From: Anaeramoeba ignava
Lineage: Eukaryota; Metamonada; Anaeramoebidae
Reading direction: 5' to 3'
NCBI GenBank assembly: GCA_028826165.1
Contig: JAPDFW010000026.1
Location: 7,501 to 69,760 of the forward strand
Length of the DNA stretch: 62,260 bases
Under the pieces are notes generated by a model that ran no database searches, was not told the DNA's origin, and was given only the letters and a program-made list of their open reading frames with translations. The translations under genes were made by a program, and so were the position numbers. Below, piece by piece: positions 38,933 to 50,473 of the stretch. Numbering within the stretch: the stretch's first letter is position 1; each line of letters begins with the position of its first letter.

Positions 38933-41900
38933 ATGAATGAAGATAATCTAAATTGGATAGAAAATCTTACACAAAAAAAATTAAATCTTAATTTTGATAT
39001 GAATGAACTCTCTCAAGTTTTAGTTGAATTGATGAAAATAATTGAAGAAAATCAAGGAATGTAAATAAATTAAGAAAAAAAAATTTATAATGAAAAAATA
39101 AATTCATTTTTTTTCTCAATTTCTTTTTTTCAGTTTAAATCCTCTTCCTTTTAATGAAAATAAAAAAAGTGCATTGGAAAACTTTAACTGGATAATCAAA
39201 ATTTCGAAAAATTTAGGAATTCTTGAAAAATCTTGTTTTGATCCAGAAGAAGTTATTGAAAATCAAAATTTTCAATTGATCAATAAATTTGTTTCCAAAA
39301 TGAAAAAAATTTACGAAATCAAAAATTCGCTTGAAAAAATCAATTTCCTGAATTTTTATTCTCATTTGATAAAAACGGAAGAAACCATTTCACAAGCAAT
39401 TCTTGTTGTGACTGATTTATTTGAAGGAAGCATGAGCATTGATTGCTATTATTTCCCAGAAACTCTTTCAAAATTATCTGAATTTGCTTATTTTCAACGA
39501 AAAATATTGGAAATCATTTCAAAAAAACTGAAGAATCAAGTTCTCCTCTTTTTAGAATCAGAAATCAACAAAAAACAAACTTGTATTTTTACTTCTGAAA
39601 TGGGATATTTTCGCGATTCGAAAAAAATATCAAAAATTATCAAGAATTATTATGAAGAATATAAAGAATATAAAGAGATCGATAAAGAAAAACCTGTTTC
39701 TTTATCGGAAATACTCGTTTCCAAGAAATTGAAAAAAGGGAAATATATATACGAGGCTTTAGCTGGAAATTTACCTGTTTTGGATCAAAAGGAGTTTGAT
39801 GTTATTGTTCAACAGAAAGTTCAAGACCAGTTGCAAATAGAGAATCAAAAGATATCTTTTGATTCCAAAAATATTCGGATATTTTCCAAAAATTCCGAAA
39901 TACAAAAAAAGATTTCGAATTTAGATGTAAAATTTAAATTATCCAAAAAAACAATTTTTTTAAATTGAAAAAAAAAAAAAAACTTTGATTTAGATTGTGG
40001 AATATATCGAAGATACTCATTTTCTACAGATCAGGTTTCTAAATCAAGAAGCACCTTTGGAAATCAAATTTGAATTCGAAATACTGGGGATGCTTGTTAA
40101 AAAAATGATTGTATATTTAAAGGAAAGACAGAAAACAGTTGGAAAAATAAAATCAAAGGAATTTGAATCATTGAGGAAATATCTGCATCAAGATGATTTG
40201 ACGAATAAAAACGACTGGATGGGCAACAAGGAAGAAAACACGAAAAAAGACGAAGAGAGGAAGATGGAACAAGTAGGAATAGAAGAAGAATACAAGCAAA
40301 AAATGCTTTTGGAAAAGAAGCAAGAGAATATTTGCAAGGGAGAATTGAAGATTCGAAACAATTTCGCAGGAGGAAAAGCAGAATTCAAAGACGTAGGAAT
40401 CGAGCGTGATCAATACATATCGAAATGCTCGATTGAATTATTCTCGTATTTCTTCACAATCGAGAATTGGGATGGTGAAAAATCAGTGTATCGTTATGAT
40501 CAAAAAGATTTCGAAATTGATCTTGATCAAAATGAGATCCAAAAAATAGTGATCAAAGAAGACGGTAAGGTGATACTTAAAATTGTGTTCAGCAGCGGAG
40601 CAGAGAAGACAATTTTTTGGAAGACATACTTATTGTTCAAAAAATATCCAGGTCGTTTTGTGGAATCGTGGGATATTTGTGGGGAAATAATCGACGAAAA
40701 TCAAGAATATCAAATACTTGCGTTTCGGTGCTGGATCAACACGGAGGCAAGCTTCCAGATCCGAGTGATGGATCCGTATATGCAAGCGGTGCCTGCAGTT
40801 CTTCGGTTGAGCAAGTCGCATCTGGGGATCTTTGTCCGTGATACACAACCGGACATCTTGAAATGGACTGATTTCTCAATGGAAATCAATACTCAACCAA
40901 AAGACACAAAATTACTTGAGGTTGTTCTCAAAAAGATTGAGAATTCACTCTCCTATTTTTTCGTCTGTGAATCAAAGTCTCAGCAAAACTTAATCTTGCA
41001 CTGCTTGCGGACGTTTTACGATTTCCAAGTGATGATCCGCAAAAAAAATAAAAACACAAAAGAACTTCCAATTGTGGATGAAGATGTTGAGGAAATTGTT
41101 GTCAACGAAATGCAAAAAACCGCCGCGATGAATAACTCTAAATGGAGCTCTGAAGGCACTTTTCCGTGCTCAAAATATCATTATCCGGTGATTCTCAGAA
41201 AGGATCTTAAGCAGGAGATCCAAATCTATTCACCGTTATTTACAAAGACAGTTGAACAAACACAACGATATGAATCAAAACATATTTTAACCGCCACAAG
41301 CTATTTGTATGTGCCCTACTACGAGCAGCAGAAAAATCCCACTTTGAAAACTCGTGTTATGGACCAAATCGTGGTTCGAATTTTGGACTCCCATTTGCAA
41401 ATCGTGTCAATGGGGAAAATTGTTTTATTTGACACACATTTTTCGTTGGAATTCGGGCCAACAATCATCTTGCGCTTCTACAGCTTCTATTCCAAGGCAA
41501 TCATCGATAAGCTCAATCCTCTTCAGTGCAAATTCTGTGTAGATGAGATCGATTACATCAACATCTCGTTTCCTTCTCAAGAACTTGCGCGTTTATTCCA
41601 CAAGAAATTTCAACTTTTCCGGAATTTGTATTTGATTCAAGACTCAAACATGCAAATCACACACAAATTCCCATGTGTCTTCATCACCAAGGAGGAAAAA
41701 TATCCAGGCTCAATCAAGCTTAAATGCGACCGAATCAAGATTGACTCGGATGTGGATCATCTTGTGCTGGAATACTCGCTTAGCAACGAAGCGGTTGTTT
41801 TCCAGTCACAAGAAAATTCAATTGATCTCAAGTTATCAGAGTTAACATCGTTGCTTCTCCGTTTCCCCGACACTACAACTATGAACCAGTTCACAAGATC

Positions 41901-44649
41901 CTTTGAGGAGCTCAAACTCAGGTATTTCTCATACTCAATCGGACAGCAATTCTTCAGATTCTCTCTTGTTCTTGAAGAAATCGCAAAATTCTCATCTTCT
42001 GAACTCTGTGACTTCATTCTCACAAAGCAAAGAGTCACCATCTTCCACAGAAACAATACTGTCGAGACTTACAAACTCGCCGATTGTTTCATCTACGATA
42101 TCCCCAAAAACAATGAATGCAAAATGCAGCTTTTCCACTCCAAATTCGTAATTCTTTCTTTTCCCGACAACTCCACAAAAACAGAATTCATTGAAAAATC
42201 AATTGATTTCGGACTCGAAGCCTTTTTCGAGAACTCCTCTTGGAATTTCGCCATTTTCCTTCACGAAAAGGGACCCAACTCAACATCCAAAAAGGGTTTA
42301 CTTTATCTGAAAGAAGATTCAATCGTTATTGTGGATGACTCCTCAAAATATCAAAACTCAATCACCGAGACTGAGATCCTCACTCATCCAAAACACAATC
42401 TACTTTTGCAAATATCCTTCATCGATCAGCGAAGTTTTGTTGTATCGTTTGAAGACGAAGCGAGAAAACAGCTTTTCATCAACAACTTCAGGAAAGTCAA
42501 CCTCAACATCCTTCACAAGCACCAAAAAAAAGAGGGTTATGAATCTGATGCTGATGAATCTGATCCAAAATCACCTCAACAAGACCCTCAACTTCCATCC
42601 AGTTTCCTCATCCTCATCTGCGATCAAGATTCACACCCTTCCAAAACAGCATCTCTTTCTCTCACTCCCTCAGGAATATTAATATCCTCTTCTTCTTTTC
42701 ATGTTTTCTCAACATACAATCACTTCGCAATTAAAACACACTCAAAGAAAAAAGACTTGATCCGCCTAGAATTCCCAGATACATCCTCCTTAACAATAAA
42801 ATTCCCCGATAATCTCATCGTTGACAATTTTTTCCTCAATTTCAATCTTTTCAGCAAGAATCAAAATTTAAATAATCAAAATCTACAAAATCAAAATTTA
42901 AATAATCAAAATTTACAAAATCAAAATTTACATAATCAAAATTTACAAAATCAAAATTTAAATAATCAAAATTTAAATAATCAAAATTTAAATAATCAAA
43001 ATTTAAATAATCAAAATTTACAAAATCAAAATTTACAAAATCAAAATTTACAAAATCAAAATTTACAAAATCAAAATTTAAATAATCAAAATTTAAATAA
43101 TCAAAATCTACAAAATCAAAATTTAAATAATCAAAATTTAAATAATCAAAATTTACAAAATCAAAATTTAAATAATCAAAATTTACAGAATCAAAATTTA
43201 CAAAATCAAAATTTAAATAATCAAAATTCACAGAATCAAAATTTAAATAATCAAAATCTAAATAATCAAAATTTAAATAATCAAAATTTAAATAATCAAA
43301 ATTTACATAATCAAAATCCCTATTTGTTAAACATTAAAAAATTCAAAGTGATTCTCAACGGAAAATTTGAGCAATTATCGGATTTCCAGAATCAACAAGC
43401 TAAAATCATCTTTTTTCAAGACAATCTATTTAAATTCGAAACAAAATCAACAGAAATAAAATTAACAAAATCAAAGATATTCATTGACAATCAGCAAATT
43501 ATTAATTTGCAAAACTCTCTCGAAAACGAAAAAAATATCCATTTCGAAACAAAAGAAATGAAAGTGGATATTTCATTCAATTCAAAAGAAGAAAAAATCC
43601 AATTCATGCAATTATCACAGAAAGCTGAATCCAAAACTAACATCCAAAAAAATTCTGAGATTGAGAACCTGTTTTTCAATGTTTTCATCCAGGAAAGCCA
43701 AACTACCACTAAAAAACAAGCTGAAATCAAACTTACAAAAAACAAAATCATCGTTTCTTATCAAAATTCAAATCAGACAACATTTTCACTTGCAAATATT
43801 TCCCAATTCTTTTTAGACCCAAAACACGAATCTCTAATCAGACTCCAATTCAGAGATTCATCAACACTTGGCATCCATATGAAAAGCAAAGAAGAAAGAT
43901 CCATTTTTTATGCGCATTTCCAAACAATCGCAAATCAAATCCAACAAAACCCAAATCAACCAATCAAACTTCTCCAAAATAAAAAATACAACATTAAAAT
44001 CCTTAAAGGATTTTTCCATTCAAATATTTCTGCCAGAATGTGGATCGACTCAAATGAACTGAAATTAGATTTGAATCCCAAGTTGATGAGTTTCCAAATT
44101 TTCCCAACAAAAACAAGGATATTCAGCGATCCAAAAAATGCCAAAAAAGCATCAATTTCATCAACAAATCGCAAAAAAACCCAAATCACATTTGAATCTG
44201 AAAAAGAAAAAATTGAATTTATTGAGTTATTGAATTTCTCAATTAAATGTCTTCGCAATTTCCAAAAGGAATCAAGACCAAAAAGAAAAATCATACAAAA
44301 CAGCAATTTACAAAACAAAAATGAAAGGAGTTCGGAATCTTTTTCATCTTCAATAATAATAGATCAATCTGAAAATACTTTTGTTTTCAACGTTCAAATT
44401 TTGCATGATCAATTTACCTTTTCAGATGGTGAACTAATTTTGAATCCAAAATATATTTCGTTAAAAGATGAAAGAGCTCAAAAAATTTCAGATAATCTTT
44501 CTGATTGTTCTGTTACTTTTGATCCTGACAAAAATATTATTGCATATATTCATTTCAAAACAGAAAAAAAGAAAATTGGATTTCGTGATGAATCTTTAAA
44601 AATGAAATTCCAAAAAAAATGGGATGAATTTATTAAAATAAAAAATTAA
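38933..44649 (+). CDS. Giant protein: helical N-terminus plus about eleven tandem PH-like modules (1858 aa)
   Basis: Exons 38933-39060, 39134-39926, 39994-44649, GT-AG, frame continuous. Residues 1-270 are helical and BAR-like in look (SHLIKTEETISQAILVVTDL, LSKLSEFAYFQRKILEIISK). From about 450 to the end come ~11 modules of ~100 residues, each opening F-x-V/I-x-I and containing strands like IRLEFPDTSSLTIKFPD. Each closes with a hydrophobic helix (xxFxxxFxxL). The pattern FPDxSxxxxFxxxF is nearly invariant (LLLRFPDTTTMNQFTRSF, VILSFPDNSTKTEFIEKS, LEFPDTSSLTIKFPDNLI). An NQNL/NNQNL array (about 1261-1414) separates modules 7 and 8. A membrane-binding scaffold is a reasonable guess; the family is not one I recognise. 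The gene at 3894 has three such modules. The central part (40.6-42.8 kb) is markedly less AT-rich than the surroundings. Confidence 0.75.
42856..43317 (+). repeat. In-frame 12/24-bp coding array (NQNL)n
   Basis: About 38 units of AATCAAAATTTA with AAT or CAA as the fourth-codon partner give NNQNLQNQNL-type protein sequence. The array lies inside exon 3 of the giant protein and is fully in frame. Confidence 0.95.
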
Positions 44650-44654
44650 AAATT

Positions 44655-44678
44655 ATTTTTTCATTTTTTTTCTTTTTC
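44655..44678 (+). promoter_or_regulatory. T-rich CATTTTT motif before RCC1-BTB gene 1
   Basis: ATTTTTTCATTTTTTTTCTT lies directly before CAAAAATGAATG. The identical layout precedes the two paralogues downstream. Only ~30 bp separate the preceding stop from this gene's ATG, so the element is very compact. Confidence 0.5.
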
Positions 44679-44682
44679 AAAA

Positions 44683-46467
44683 ATGAATGAAATTTTATTT
44701 TTTGGTTTAAATAAATATCCAACTCTTTTCAAAAACAAATCAATTACAATAGCAAAACCAATTCAATTTAAATTTGAAAATGAAAATGAGAATGAAAATG
44801 AAAATGAAAAACAAATTAAACAAATTTCATCAAGTGTTTATTCAACAATTTTCCTTTTTGAAAATGGAAAAGCAATAGAATATTTAAATGAAAATGATTC
44901 AAATCAAAATATTGAAAAAATCCAAATTGAAGAAAATGTTCAAAAAGTAACTGTTGGATCTGAAAATGAAACTATTTTAACAATAGAAGGAAATGTATTT
45001 GCAAAAGGAAATAATATTAATTCAAATGATCCAAATGAATTTATCAATATTTCATCATTAATTGAAGATACAAATGATAGAATAATTCAAGATATTGTTT
45101 CTGGAGCTCAATCAATTTATTTATTAACTTCAAATCAAAATGCTTATGGATTTGGTTCAAATGAATATGGTCAACTTGGTTTTGATTCTAAAACACTTAA
45201 AGAAACAAAAAAACCAATTTTAATGATGAAAAATGTTTCTAAAATATTTTCAGGAAATTCTTCTTATTATGTTTTTCTTTTAAATTCAAATCAAGAATTA
45301 TTTGGATGTGGCTATAATGAGTATTATCAACTTGGATTAGGAGAATCAAGAAAAGAAACAAAAATCCATAAATTAACCAAAATCCAAAATATTCCAAAAG
45401 GCGAAATAATTGATATTCAAACTGGGAATTCCCATTCAATAATGTTGATTGAAAATGAAAATGAAAATCCAAAAAGAAAACTTTATTCATGTGGATTTTA
45501 TCAATATAATGGACTTGGCAAAAAAGGAAATACTTATGAATTTACTGAAATCAAATCATCTTTATTTGAAAATGATGATATTATTCTTCAATTTTTTGTT
45601 GGAGGTTACCATACTTTGATTTTAACTTCTAATTCAAAATTAATTGGATTTGGAGATAATTTTTATGGTGAATTAGGAACTGGAGATACGAAATATCAAT
45701 TAATTCCAATTCAAATTAAACTTCCTAAATTAAGATTTAATGAAAATATTTCTAATTATCGTTTTTCTTGTGGATATTTTAATTCATTTCTTTATTATTC
45801 TCTTTCTCCTTTTTCCAATCTTGAAGAAGATTTGATAAAACTATTTAGAAGAAAAGAATTTTGCAATATTTCATTTAAAACCAAAAATGAAGAAATAATC
45901 AAAGCTCATAAATTAATATTGAAATATAGATTAAATCAAAATGAAAATCAAATTGAAAAACTTAAAGAAATTATTTCAAAAAAATCAATTAAAGAATCAA
46001 ATCAAATATTTGAAATGATTTATTCAAATAATTCCAAAATAAATCCAAAATTATATTTTGAAATTAAAGAAATTATAAATTCAAATGAAAAAATTGAAGA
46101 AACAATGAAAAGAATTTATTTAAATGAAAATGAAAATGAAAATGAAAAAGATTTTATAATTGAAAGAAAAGAAAAACAATATAAATTTCCTAAACTAATA
46201 TTAGTAATGAGAAGTGAATTATATAGAGGAATGTTTTTATCTGTAACAGAAGATACTTCTAATAAAGTTACAGATTATAGTGAATTAAGTAATAAATCAT
46301 TTCAAATATTTGAATATTGGATTTATTCAAATCAAATTAAAGATGAAATTCAAATTACACAAGAAATCATTAATGAAATTCAAATAGGAATTGATTATTT
46401 TCAATTAAATCAAACAAATCCAAATTTAATTGATTTATTAATTAACAAATTTAATAATCAAAATTAA
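44683..46467 (+). CDS. RCC1-repeat protein with two BTB domains, copy 1 (594 aa)
   Basis: Single exon. Residues about 1-370 form an RCC1-like beta-propeller with recognisable blades (NAYGFGSNEYGQLGFD, ELFGCGYNEYYQLGLG, KLIGFGDNFYGELGTGD). A short first BTB (about 384-470: FRRKEFCNISFKTKNEEIIKAHKLIL) lacks part of the usual fold. A second BTB runs from about 485 to 590 (FIIERKEKQYKFPKLILVMRSELYRGMF, VTDYSELSNKSFQIFEYWIYS). RCC1-BTB proteins are generally thought to act as Cul3 adaptors or in small-GTPase/chromatin contexts; the substrate is unknown. It is the first of three tandem head-to-tail paralogues. An (NE)n tract near residue 32 is length-variable among them. Confidence 0.9.
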   Translation: MNEILFFGLNKYPTLFKNKSITIAKPIQFKFENENENENENEKQIKQISSSVYSTIFLFENGKAIEYLNENDSNQNIEKIQIEENVQKVTVGSENETILTIEGNVFAKGNNINSNDPNEFINISSLIEDTNDRIIQDIVSGAQSIYLLTSNQNAYGFGSNEYGQLGFDSKTLKETKKPILMMKNVSKIFSGNSSYYVFLLNSNQELFGCGYNEYYQLGLGESRKETKIHKLTKIQNIPKGEIIDIQTGNSHSIMLIENENENPKRKLYSCGFYQYNGLGKKGNTYEFTEIKSSLFENDDIILQFFVGGYHTLILTSNSKLIGFGDNFYGELGTGDTKYQLIPIQIKLPKLRFNENISNYRFSCGYFNSFLYYSLSPFSNLEEDLIKLFRRKEFCNISFKTKNEEIIKAHKLILKYRLNQNENQIEKLKEIISKKSIKESNQIFEMIYSNNSKINPKLYFEIKEIINSNEKIEETMKRIYLNENENENEKDFIIERKEKQYKFPKLILVMRSELYRGMFLSVTEDTSNKVTDYSELSNKSFQIFEYWIYSNQIKDEIQITQEIINEIQIGIDYFQLNQTNPNLIDLLINKFNNQN

Positions 46468-46540
46468 AATTAAAATTAAAATTAATTTAAAAATTAAAAT
46501 TAAAATTAAAATTAAAATTAAAATTAAAATTAAAAATTAA

Positions 46541-46570
46541 TTTTTCATTTTTTCCATTTTTTTTCTTTTC
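46541..46570 (+). promoter_or_regulatory. T-rich CATTTTT motif before RCC1-BTB copy 2
   Basis: TTTTTCATTTTTTCCATTTT, then TTTTCTTTTC, lies immediately before AAAAATGAATG. A CCATTTT duplication distinguishes it from the other two copies. Confidence 0.45.
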
Positions 46571-46574
46571 AAAA

Positions 46575-48343
46575 ATGAATGATTGTTTATTTTTTGGTTT
46601 AAATGAAAATCCAAAACTTTTCAAAAATGAACCAAATAAAATAACAAAACCAATTCAATTTAAATTTAAATTTGAAAATGAAAATGAAAATGAAAAACAA
46701 ATTAAACAAATTTCATCAAGTGTTTATTCAACAATTTTCCTTTTTGAAAATGGAAAAGCAATAGAATACTTAAATGAAAATGATTCAAATCAAAATATTG
46801 AAAAAATCCAAATTGAAGAAAATATTCAAAAAGTATCTGTTAATATTCAAAATGTAGTTATTTTAACAAAGAAGGAAATGTATTTACCAAAAAAAATATT
46901 AATCCAAATAATCCAAATGAATTTATCAATATTTCATCATTAATTGAAGATACAAATGATAGAATAATTCAAGATATTGTTTCTGGATCTAAATCAATTT
47001 ACTTATTAACTTCAAATAATATAGTTTATGGAATTGGTTCAAATGGTTATGATCAACTTGGTTTTGATCCTAATACATCTTATAAAGCAGAAAAACCAAT
47101 TTTAATGATGAAAAGCGTTTCTAAAATATTTTCAGGAAATTCTTCAAATCATGTTTTTCTTTTAAATTCAAACCAAGAATTATTTGGATGCGGATATAAT
47201 AATAGTCAACTTGGATTAGGAGAATCAAGAAAAGAAGAAACAAAAATCCAAAAATTAACCAAAATCCAAAATATTCCAAAAGGCGAAATAATTGATATTC
47301 AATGCGGATTGCTTTATTCAATAATGTTGATTGAAAATGAAAATGAAAATTCAAAAAGAAAATTTTATTCATGTGGGAAATATCTTTTTATTGGACTTGG
47401 CCAAAATAAAAATACTTATGAATTTACTGAAATCAAATCATCTTTATTTGAAAATGATGATTATATTCTTGATTTTTCTGTTGGATGGTTTCATACTTTG
47501 ATTATAACTTCCAAAGGGAAAATGATTGGATTTGGAGGTAATTATCATGGAGAATTAGGAATTGAAGATACAAATAGTCAATTAATTCCTATTCAAATTA
47601 AACTTCCTAAATTAAGATTTAATGAAAATATTTCCAATTATCATGTTTCTTGTGGAACTCACAGATCATTTCTTTATTATTCTCCTTCTTCTTTTTCCAA
47701 TCTTGAAGAAGATTTGATAAAACTATTTAGAAGAAAAGAATTTTGTGATATTTCATTTAAAACAGAAAATGGAGAAATAATCAAAGCTCATAAATTAATA
47801 TTAAAATATAGATTAAATCAAAATCAAAATCAAATTGAAAAACTTAAAGAAATTATTTCAAAAAAATCAATTAAAGAATCAAATCAAATATTTGAAATGA
47901 TTTATTCAAATAATTCCAAAATAAATCCAATTTTATATTCTGAAATTAAAGAAATTATAAATTCAAATGAAAAAATTGAAGAAACAATGAAAAGAATTTA
48001 TTTAAATGAAAATGAAAATGAAAAAGATTTTATAATTGAAAGAAAAGAAAAACAATATAAATTTCCAAAATTAATATTAATAATGAGAAGTGAATTATAT
48101 CGAGGAATGTTTTTATCTGTAACAGAAGATACTTCTAATAAAGTTACAGATTATAGTGAATTAAGTAATAAATCATTTCAAATATTAGAATATTGGATTT
48201 ATTCAAATCAAATTAAAGATGAAATTCAAATTACACAAGAAATAATTGATGAATTAGAAAGGGGAATTGATTATTTTCAATTAAATGAAACAAATCTAAA
48301 TTTATTTGATTTATTAATTAACAAATTTAATAATCAAAATTAA
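46575..48343 (+). pseudogene. RCC1-BTB-BTB copy 2, frameshifted by one base
   Basis: The frame from ATG at 46575 matches copies 1 and 3 up to VVILTK and then diverges to a stop at 46943. From about 46871 the +1 frame gives EGNVFTKKNINPNNPNEF and continues as a complete paralogue to TAA at 48343. Copy 3 reads ACAAAAGAAGG at the equivalent site; this copy reads ACAAAGAAGG (46866-46875). One A is therefore missing from a run of four. The rest (RCC1 blades ELFGCGYNNSQLGLG and MIGFGGNYHGELG, both BTBs) is intact with no further stop. That argues for a very recent lesion or a consensus error. If expressed as read, the product would be a 122-residue fragment. Confidence 0.8.
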
Positions 48344-48515
48344 AATTAAAATTAAAATTTAAATTAAAATTAAAATTAAAATTAAAATTAAAATTAAAAT
48401 TAAATTCAAAATTAAAATTAAAATTAAAATTAAAATTATAATTAAAATTAAAATTAAAATCAAAATTAAAATTAAAATCAAAATTAAAATTAAAATTAAA
48501 ATTAAAATTCCAAAA
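48340..48515. repeat. TTAAAA hexamer array between RCC1-BTB copies 2 and 3
   Basis: AAATTA hexamers begin right at the stop codon of copy 2, with a few CAAAAT variants. Shorter versions follow copy 1 (46467-46538) and copy 3. Confidence 0.85.
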
Positions 48516-48518
48516 TTA

Positions 48519-48539
48519 TTTTTTCATTTTTTTCTTTTC
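48519..48539 (+). promoter_or_regulatory. T-rich CATTTTT motif before RCC1-BTB copy 3
   Basis: TTTTTTCATTTTTTTCTTTT ends four bases before the ATG at 48544. This leaves almost no room for a 5' leader if the element is the start site. Confidence 0.5.
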
Positions 48540-48543
48540 AAAA

Positions 48544-50337
48544 ATGAATGAAATTTTATTTTTTGGTTATAATCGATTTCCAACTCTTTTCAAAAACAAA
48601 CCAAATACAATAACAAAACCAATTCAATTTAAATTTGAAAATGAAAATGAAAATGAAAATGAAAAACAAATTAAACAAATTTCAATCACAAAATTTTCAA
48701 CAATTTTCCTTTTTAAAAATGGAAAAGCAATAGAATATTCCAGACAAAATATTGAAGAAATCCAAATTGAAAATATTCAAAAAGTATCTGTTGGATCTGA
48801 AAATGAAGCTATTTTAACAAAAGAAGGAAATGTATTTGCCAAAGGAAAAGATATTAATTCAAATGATCCAAATGAATTTATCAATATTTCATCATTAATT
48901 GAAGATACAAATGATAGAATAATTCAAGATATTGTTTCTGGAGCTCAATCAATTTACTTATTAACTTCAAATCAAAATGCTTATGGATTTGGTTCAAATG
49001 AATATGGTCAACTTGGTTTTGATTATGAAACACTTAATGAAACAAAAAAACCAATTTTAATGATGAAAAATGTTTCTAAAATATTTTCAGGAAATTCTTC
49101 AAAACATGTTTTTCTTTTAAATTCAAATCAAGAATTATTTGGATGCGGAACAAATGAATGGGGTCAACTTGGATTAGGAGATACAGAAAGAGAATGGAAA
49201 ATCCAAAAATTAACCAAAATCCAAAATATTCCAAAAGGCAAAATAATTGATATTCAATGTGGATATAATCATTCAATAATATTGATTGAAAATGAAAATC
49301 AAAATGAAAATCCAAAAAGAAAACTTTATTCATGTGGAGTTTATTATATTAATAGAACTGATGACGAAGATGAAAATACTAATGAATTTACTGAAATCAA
49401 ATCATCTTTATTCGAAAATGATTATATTATTGAAATTTCTGTTGGAAATGCACATGGTTTAATTTTAACATCCAAAGGGAAATTAATTGGATTTGGAGAT
49501 AACGAATATGGTCAATTAGGAACTGGAGATACAGAAGATAAATTAATTCCAATTCAAATTGAACTTCCTAAATTAAGATTTAATGAAGATATTTCCAATT
49601 ATCATATTTCTTGTGATAATTTTTATAAATCATTTCTTTATTATTCTCCTCCTTCTTTTTCCAATCTTGAAGAAGATTTGATAAAATTATTTAGAAGAAA
49701 AGAATTTTGTGATATTTCATTTAAAACCAAAAATGGAGAAATAATTGAAGCTCATAAATTAATATTGAAATATAGATTAAATCAAAATGAAAATGAAATT
49801 GAAAAACTTAAAGAAATTATTTCAAAAAAATCAATTAAAGAATCAAATCAAATATTTGAAATGATTTATTCAAACAATTCCAAAATAAATCCAATTTTAT
49901 ATTCAGAAATTAAAGAAATTATAAATTCAAATGAAAAAATTGAAGAAACAATGAAAAGAATTTATTTAAATGAAAATGAAAAAGATTTTATAATTGAAAG
50001 AAAAGAAAAACAATACAAATTTCCTAAACTAATATTAATAATGAGAAGTGAATTATATCGAGGAATGTTTTTATCTGTAACAAATGATACTTCTAATAAA
50101 GTTACAGATTATAGTGAATTAAGTAATAAATCATTTCAAATATTAGAATATTGGATTTATTCAAATCAAATTAAAGATGAAATTCAAATTACACAAGAAA
50201 TTATTGATGAAATTGAAACAGGAATTGATTATTTTCAATTAAATCAAACAAATCCAAATTTATTTGATTTATTAATTAACAAATTTAATAATCAAAATCA
50301 AAATCAAAATCAAAAAGAAAAATGTTTAATTTTTTAA
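48544..50337 (+). CDS. RCC1-repeat protein with two BTB domains, copy 3 (597 aa)
   Basis: Single exon, intact. The RCC1 blades NAYGFGSNEYGQLGFD, ELFGCGTNEWGQLGLGD and KLIGFGDNEYGQLGTGD fit the family best of the three copies. Both BTBs follow (FRRKEFCDISFKTKNGEIIEAHKLIL; DFIIERKEKQYKFPKLILIMRSELYRGMF). The C-terminus is extended by an NQNQNQ tail and KEKCLIF, which copies 1 and 2 lack. The blade around 49330-49390 diverges most between copies (YYINRTDDEDENTNEFTE). Sequence identity with copies 1 and 2 is high and mostly colinear, so the duplication is recent relative to the other genes. Confidence 0.9.
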   Translation: MNEILFFGYNRFPTLFKNKPNTITKPIQFKFENENENENEKQIKQISITKFSTIFLFKNGKAIEYSRQNIEEIQIENIQKVSVGSENEAILTKEGNVFAKGKDINSNDPNEFINISSLIEDTNDRIIQDIVSGAQSIYLLTSNQNAYGFGSNEYGQLGFDYETLNETKKPILMMKNVSKIFSGNSSKHVFLLNSNQELFGCGTNEWGQLGLGDTEREWKIQKLTKIQNIPKGKIIDIQCGYNHSIILIENENQNENPKRKLYSCGVYYINRTDDEDENTNEFTEIKSSLFENDYIIEISVGNAHGLILTSKGKLIGFGDNEYGQLGTGDTEDKLIPIQIELPKLRFNEDISNYHISCDNFYKSFLYYSPPSFSNLEEDLIKLFRRKEFCDISFKTKNGEIIEAHKLILKYRLNQNENEIEKLKEIISKKSIKESNQIFEMIYSNNSKINPILYSEIKEIINSNEKIEETMKRIYLNENEKDFIIERKEKQYKFPKLILIMRSELYRGMFLSVTNDTSNKVTDYSELSNKSFQILEYWIYSNQIKDEIQITQEIIDEIETGIDYFQLNQTNPNLFDLLINKFNNQNQNQNQKEKCLIF

Positions 50338-50450
50338 AATTAAAATTAAAATTAAAATTAAAATTAAATTCAAAATCAAAATCAAAATTAAAAATTAAAA
50401 TTAAAATTAAAATTAAAATTAAAATTAAAATTAAAATTAAAATTAAAAAT
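50336..50450. repeat. AAATTA hexamer array after RCC1-BTB copy 3
   Basis: Hexamers begin at the stop codon, with a CAAAATCAAAATC stretch near 50370-50390. The array lies between two convergent genes. Confidence 0.8.
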
Positions 50451-50473
50451 TGTTTTCTTTTCTTTTCTTTGAT

